A model generated the notes under the pieces. It did not search any database. It saw only the letters and a program-made list of their open reading frames with translations, and had not been told where the DNA came from. The translations under genes were made by a program, and so were the position numbers. Shown here one piece after another: positions 61,766 to 64,000 of a DNA stretch of 64,000 nt (the stretch's first letter is position 1; every line of letters starts with the position of its first letter). This stretch comes from Rhizohabitans arisaemae. Its GTDB lineage: Bacteria; Actinomycetota; Actinomycetes; Streptosporangiales; Streptosporangiaceae. The stretch spans positions 1,488,001-1,552,000 of the forward strand of contig NZ_BLRH01000060.1 in assembly GCF_025996515.1 (NCBI RefSeq), in the 5' to 3' direction.

Positions 61766-62599
61766 CTAGTGTCCAGCGGATAGAGCAATAGATTCCTGCA
61801 GAGTGACCACGTTCCGGCTGTCCGAATCGATCACGGCGACCCGGATCGGGGGCCGGCGTCCGCTGAGGAACACGGCGAACACCACGTCGACCGGCCTGCC
61901 CTCGGCCTCGCCGGGAAAGACCATGAAGCGCCAGCAGAGTTCACGCCAGCTGTCGGTGTACCGGTCGGAGGTCAGCAGCGGCCGGTGCGTGCGCCAGGTC
62001 GCGCTGCTACGGAGCTTCTCCAGGCCCCGGCCATGGTCGACCGGCCGGAGCTCACAGGGAGCCTGATACCGGAGCCGGGCGACGGTCTCCTCAAGCTCGG
62101 GTGAGACCAGCAGGAGGGTCCCGACGACCACGGCCAGGCCGAGCACGTGGAGGAGGCCGAGTCCGCTGACCAGCTGCCAGCCGGACTGATGGACCCCGAC
62201 GGTGCCAAGGGCCAGGAGCGTCAGCACGACCGTCCGGGATATCGCGCGCAGGCCCACGGGGGTGGAGCTGACCTCGCCGAAGCATCCGCAGCCGACGTCC
62301 GGGCGGCGTCTGCGCAGTTCCACCAGGACGAAGGTGGAGACCGCGAAGAACGCGGCGGTCAGCCACCTGACGAGGGAGTGCGTCCCGGCCATCAGCAGCG
62401 CCGCCAAGGTGAACTCGCCTAGCGCGCAGCTGACCATCGCGGGTGCACGCCAGGTCTCCCGGATCAGGATGGCCGGCCCAAGCCTGGTCAGGCCCCCAGG
62501 GGTGGCCTCCCGGCCAGAAGTGATCACCTTTGCCAGCCCGCCGAGGGTCAGCAGGAGCGCGAGAACCGGCAGCCCGGCCGCGCGTATCGCCTCCGACAC
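61766..62599 (-). CDS. MauE/DoxX-like membrane protein
   Basis: 277 residues from GTG 62599 (GGGGTGAG upstream; a TTG at 62620 is the alternative). Four to five transmembrane segments: LPVLALLLTLGGLAKVI, ALGEFTLAALLMAG, LTAAFFAVSTFVLVELRRRRPDVGCGCFGEVS, TVVLTLLALGTVGV and LLHVLGLAVVVGTLLLV. CGCFG after the third helix is the MauE signature with redox-type Cys. A cytosolic C-terminal ~90 residues follow. MauE-type proteins supply reducing or disulfide equivalents in other systems. It is preceded by the cysteine-rich gene, seven bp away, so the two form one unit. Confidence 0.8.
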   Translation of the reverse strand: MSEAIRAAGLPVLALLLTLGGLAKVITSGREATPGGLTRLGPAILIRETWRAPAMVSCALGEFTLAALLMAGTHSLVRWLTAAFFAVSTFVLVELRRRRPDVGCGCFGEVSSTPVGLRAISRTVVLTLLALGTVGVHQSGWQLVSGLGLLHVLGLAVVVGTLLLVSPELEETVARLRYQAPCELRPVDHGRGLEKLRSSATWRTHRPLLTSDRYTDSWRELCWRFMVFPGEAEGRPVDVVFAVFLSGRRPPIRVAVIDSDSRNVVTLQESIALSAGH

Positions 62600-62606
62600 C
62601 CGTGTC

Positions 62607-63554
62607 TCACCCCAATCCAATCCGTGCGTTGAAGCAGCCCGAGGTCAGGTCGCCGCCGAGCTCGACGAAGGTCGTCGGCGGAAGGTCCACGATCCGGCCG
62701 CGTGGGGAGGTGCCGCACTCGACACATCGATCGCAGAACTTTCCGGTGAGGCAGCCGCATTCGACGATGGGTACGGCTGCCGCCCGGCCGGTGCAGACGT
62801 TGCGGACGTAGAGGAGGCTCCCGATCGCGAGATAGGGCAGGCCGGCGCAGGAGACCCCTCCATCGGCGCAGCCGGTGTCGGCCTCCTCCAGCATCGGGTA
62901 GGCCGCGCCCCGGTTGCCGTTCTCGAAGTAGGCGTCGTACCAGGTCGCGGTCCCGGAGATCCGGGACGGCACGCTTCCGTAGACCCGGGAGGCCGGGGGG
63001 ATCGCGGTCGCCTTGTACGGCGGCTGGGAGGTCGCGGGCGTGCGCGCGGACACCACGCCCTCCTCGCGGAGTCCGATCACGTCGAAGAGGTAGCCGGGCT
63101 CGAACTGCGGGTGGCGGACCTGGATTCGCCCGGAGGTCTGGTAGGGGATCGACACCGTCCGGCGCCCGCGGTGCGGGCCGCAGTCGACCTCGACCGTGCG
63201 GTCCTTCGGGCCGCCGTTGATGCTGAGAATGATGCCGTTGACCCTGGTGACGTCGGCCCAGATCCGATCGACGACGCGTCCGGCCCGCTGGGTGCGGAGG
63301 ATCACCTGGGCGCCCACCGGGAGATCGTTGGGGGAGGTGGTGGATCCCCGCCAGGCGGTGGTCCACGGAGCCATGACGAGCCGCTTCTCCACGCCTTCTG
63401 GTGTCTCCAAAATAATGAGATGGGGGCTTATATCGAGAATTTCTCCGGTTATTGCACAGAGAGTCGTGTCATTGGCGGAATAGGTAGCACTGGGGCTACG
63501 GCCGAGTGCTGCGGCGGCCATGGCGCTACGGCGTTCGGCGGCCTGGTGCGACAT
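62607..63554 (-). CDS. Cysteine-rich protein with C-terminal double-psi barrel-like domain
   Basis: 315 residues. ATG 63554 with GGGAGAGG in front. The N-terminal 170 residues are beta-rich without a clear name (LDISPHLIILETPEGVEKRLV, TQRAGRVVDRIWADV). The C-terminal 130 resemble the RlpA/expansin-like double-psi barrel: SGTATWYDAYFENGNRGAAYPMLEE, LPYLAIGSLLYVRNVCTGRAAAVPIVECGC. It has at least nine Cys (TGCADGGVSC, NVC, ECGC, KFCDRCVECG, SGCF). No signal peptide is seen. With the MauE-like partner, thiol or disulfide chemistry seems likely. I do not recognise a described family for the full chain. Confidence 0.6.
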   Translation of the reverse strand: MSHQAAERRSAMAAAALGRSPSATYSANDTTLCAITGEILDISPHLIILETPEGVEKRLVMAPWTTAWRGSTTSPNDLPVGAQVILRTQRAGRVVDRIWADVTRVNGIILSINGGPKDRTVEVDCGPHRGRRTVSIPYQTSGRIQVRHPQFEPGYLFDVIGLREEGVVSARTPATSQPPYKATAIPPASRVYGSVPSRISGTATWYDAYFENGNRGAAYPMLEEADTGCADGGVSCAGLPYLAIGSLLYVRNVCTGRAAAVPIVECGCLTGKFCDRCVECGTSPRGRIVDLPPTTFVELGGDLTSGCFNARIGLG

Positions 63555-63892
63555 TGCCTCTCCCGGTGGCGGCTGCGATGTTGAAGAGGAACCTGGGGTT
63601 GTCGGCGAGCATCGTCAACAGCGTCACACGGCACTCGGGGTTTGTTGCCCCTTTTGAGGGGATTATCGGAAACTCGCAGGTGACGGGTAGAAATATATAT
63701 ACCCAAGAAACAAGTTCGCATCAGCGATGAGTCATATTTCTAATCCCCGCTCACGTCTTCAGGCGGCAGGCGGCCGCCTTGGTGGATCTTTGCCGGCGAC
63801 AGGGGAAAACCTGATTCCACGGTCAGTCGGAATCAGGCCGTAGGGTGCGATTCTGCTGACGACATGTACCTGAGTGACGGCCTCCCGTCATC
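63555..63892. other. Intergenic region before the ECF sigma gene
   Basis: 338 bp without a supported gene. It is AT-rich around 63690-63740 (AAATATATATACCC) and holds an inverted repeat, CCTGATTCC (63810-63818) and GGAATCAGG (63829-63837), spacer 10. That repeat lies 55 bp before the sigma factor GTG and could be an operator or a hairpin of its leader. Confidence 0.45.
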
Positions 63893-64000
63893 GTGAGCGA
63901 CGACGGGCATGAGGAGTTCCGCCAGTATGTCGTGGCGCGGGGACCGACCCTGCTGCGCGCGGCGTACACGCTCACGGGTAACCGAGCCGATGCCGAGGAC
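63893..64000 (+). CDS. SigE-family ECF sigma factor (N-terminal part only)
   Basis: The window ends 36 codons into this gene. VSDDGHEEFRQYVVARGPTLLRAAYTLTGNRADAED matches the region-2 start of actinobacterial SigE-family (ECF41-/SigE-like) sigma factors (F-x-EYVxARGPxLLRxAYxLTGxxxxAED). GTG at 63893; no strong SD is seen. The DNA-binding region 2.4 and region 4 are outside the window. It may read stress for the envelope genes nearby, but no target promoter is known. Confidence 0.8.
   Translation, partial: MSDDGHEEFRQYVVARGPTLLRAAYTLTGNRADAED

Noticed and set aside
63579-63731. 50-codon frame in the AT-rich gap
   Set aside because: No SD sequence, no hydrophobic or domain pattern and not bounded by any operon signal.

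Overview
The window is high-GC actinobacterial chromosome, mostly conserved core genes. It carries the cell-envelope/division block that actinomycetes keep near oriC: cyclophilin, rhomboid, crgA, class E sortase, pabA, then pknB, pknA, pbpA, rodA/ftsW, pstP, fhaB, fhaA and tRNA-Leu. No dnaA/dnaN/oriC is present, but a near-perfect parS-like site (38068-38083) fits an origin-proximal position. Gene content (SSI-type inhibitor, LCP proteins, proteasome activator Bpa, class E sortase) suggests a mycelial actinomycete, perhaps Streptosporangiales; that placement is inference. No insertion sequence, prophage or CRISPR array was seen.

Layout. 1-5.4 kb: accessory genes (tail of a surface-anchored protein, VOC protein, zinc-finger/HTH regulator behind tandem palindromes, Tat-exported aspartyl-protease-like protein, acetyltransferase, K+ channel, serine hydrolase). 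5.6-18.8 kb: the PASTA-kinase/FHA/PstP/PBP/RodA operon and neighbours, ending at tRNA-Leu(CAG). 18.9-24.3 kb: two CNNM/CBS proteins, an LCP ligase, a DM13 protein, TenA. 24.2-30.6 kb: a CitA/CitB-type two-component system divergent from a tctCBA tricarboxylate transporter, with a DNA glycosylase overlapping tctA. 30.6-33.6 kb: subtilisin-inhibitor-like protein, rhodanese, TPP riboswitch with an NCS1 permease, Ogt. 33.7-41 kb: signalling proteins (PAS-GAF kinase, RsbW-like ATPase, OmpR/HK pair, STAS protein) and arginine deiminase. 41.1-46.6 kb: envelope glycosyltransferases around a large phosphatase-like membrane protein. 46.6-54.6 kb: DUF4446, pheA, serS, csp, HAD phosphatase, Bpa, quinone oxidoreductase, MinD-like ATPase, tRNA-Ser(TGA). 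54.6-64 kb: monooxygenase, L,D-transpeptidase, Nudix/NYN fusion, M15 peptidase, a MerR regulator divergent from a ribosomal protein L11 paralogue, a LexA-box AAA ATPase, a MauE-like/cysteine-rich pair, and the start of an ECF sigma factor.

The best candidate for an undescribed system is at 58.9-60.3 kb. A MerR-family regulator is divergent from a second-type L11 whose thiopeptide-contact loop is altered (one residue shorter; the PP pair and the following proline lost). The L11 gene has a textbook MerR-activated promoter (19-bp spacer filled by a perfect dyad) and a probably leaderless start. I read this as an inducible ribosome-remodelling or target-substitution resistance module. Next to it, an AAA ATPase gene carries a perfect actinobacterial SOS box. 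Both readings come from sequence alone and need experimental testing.
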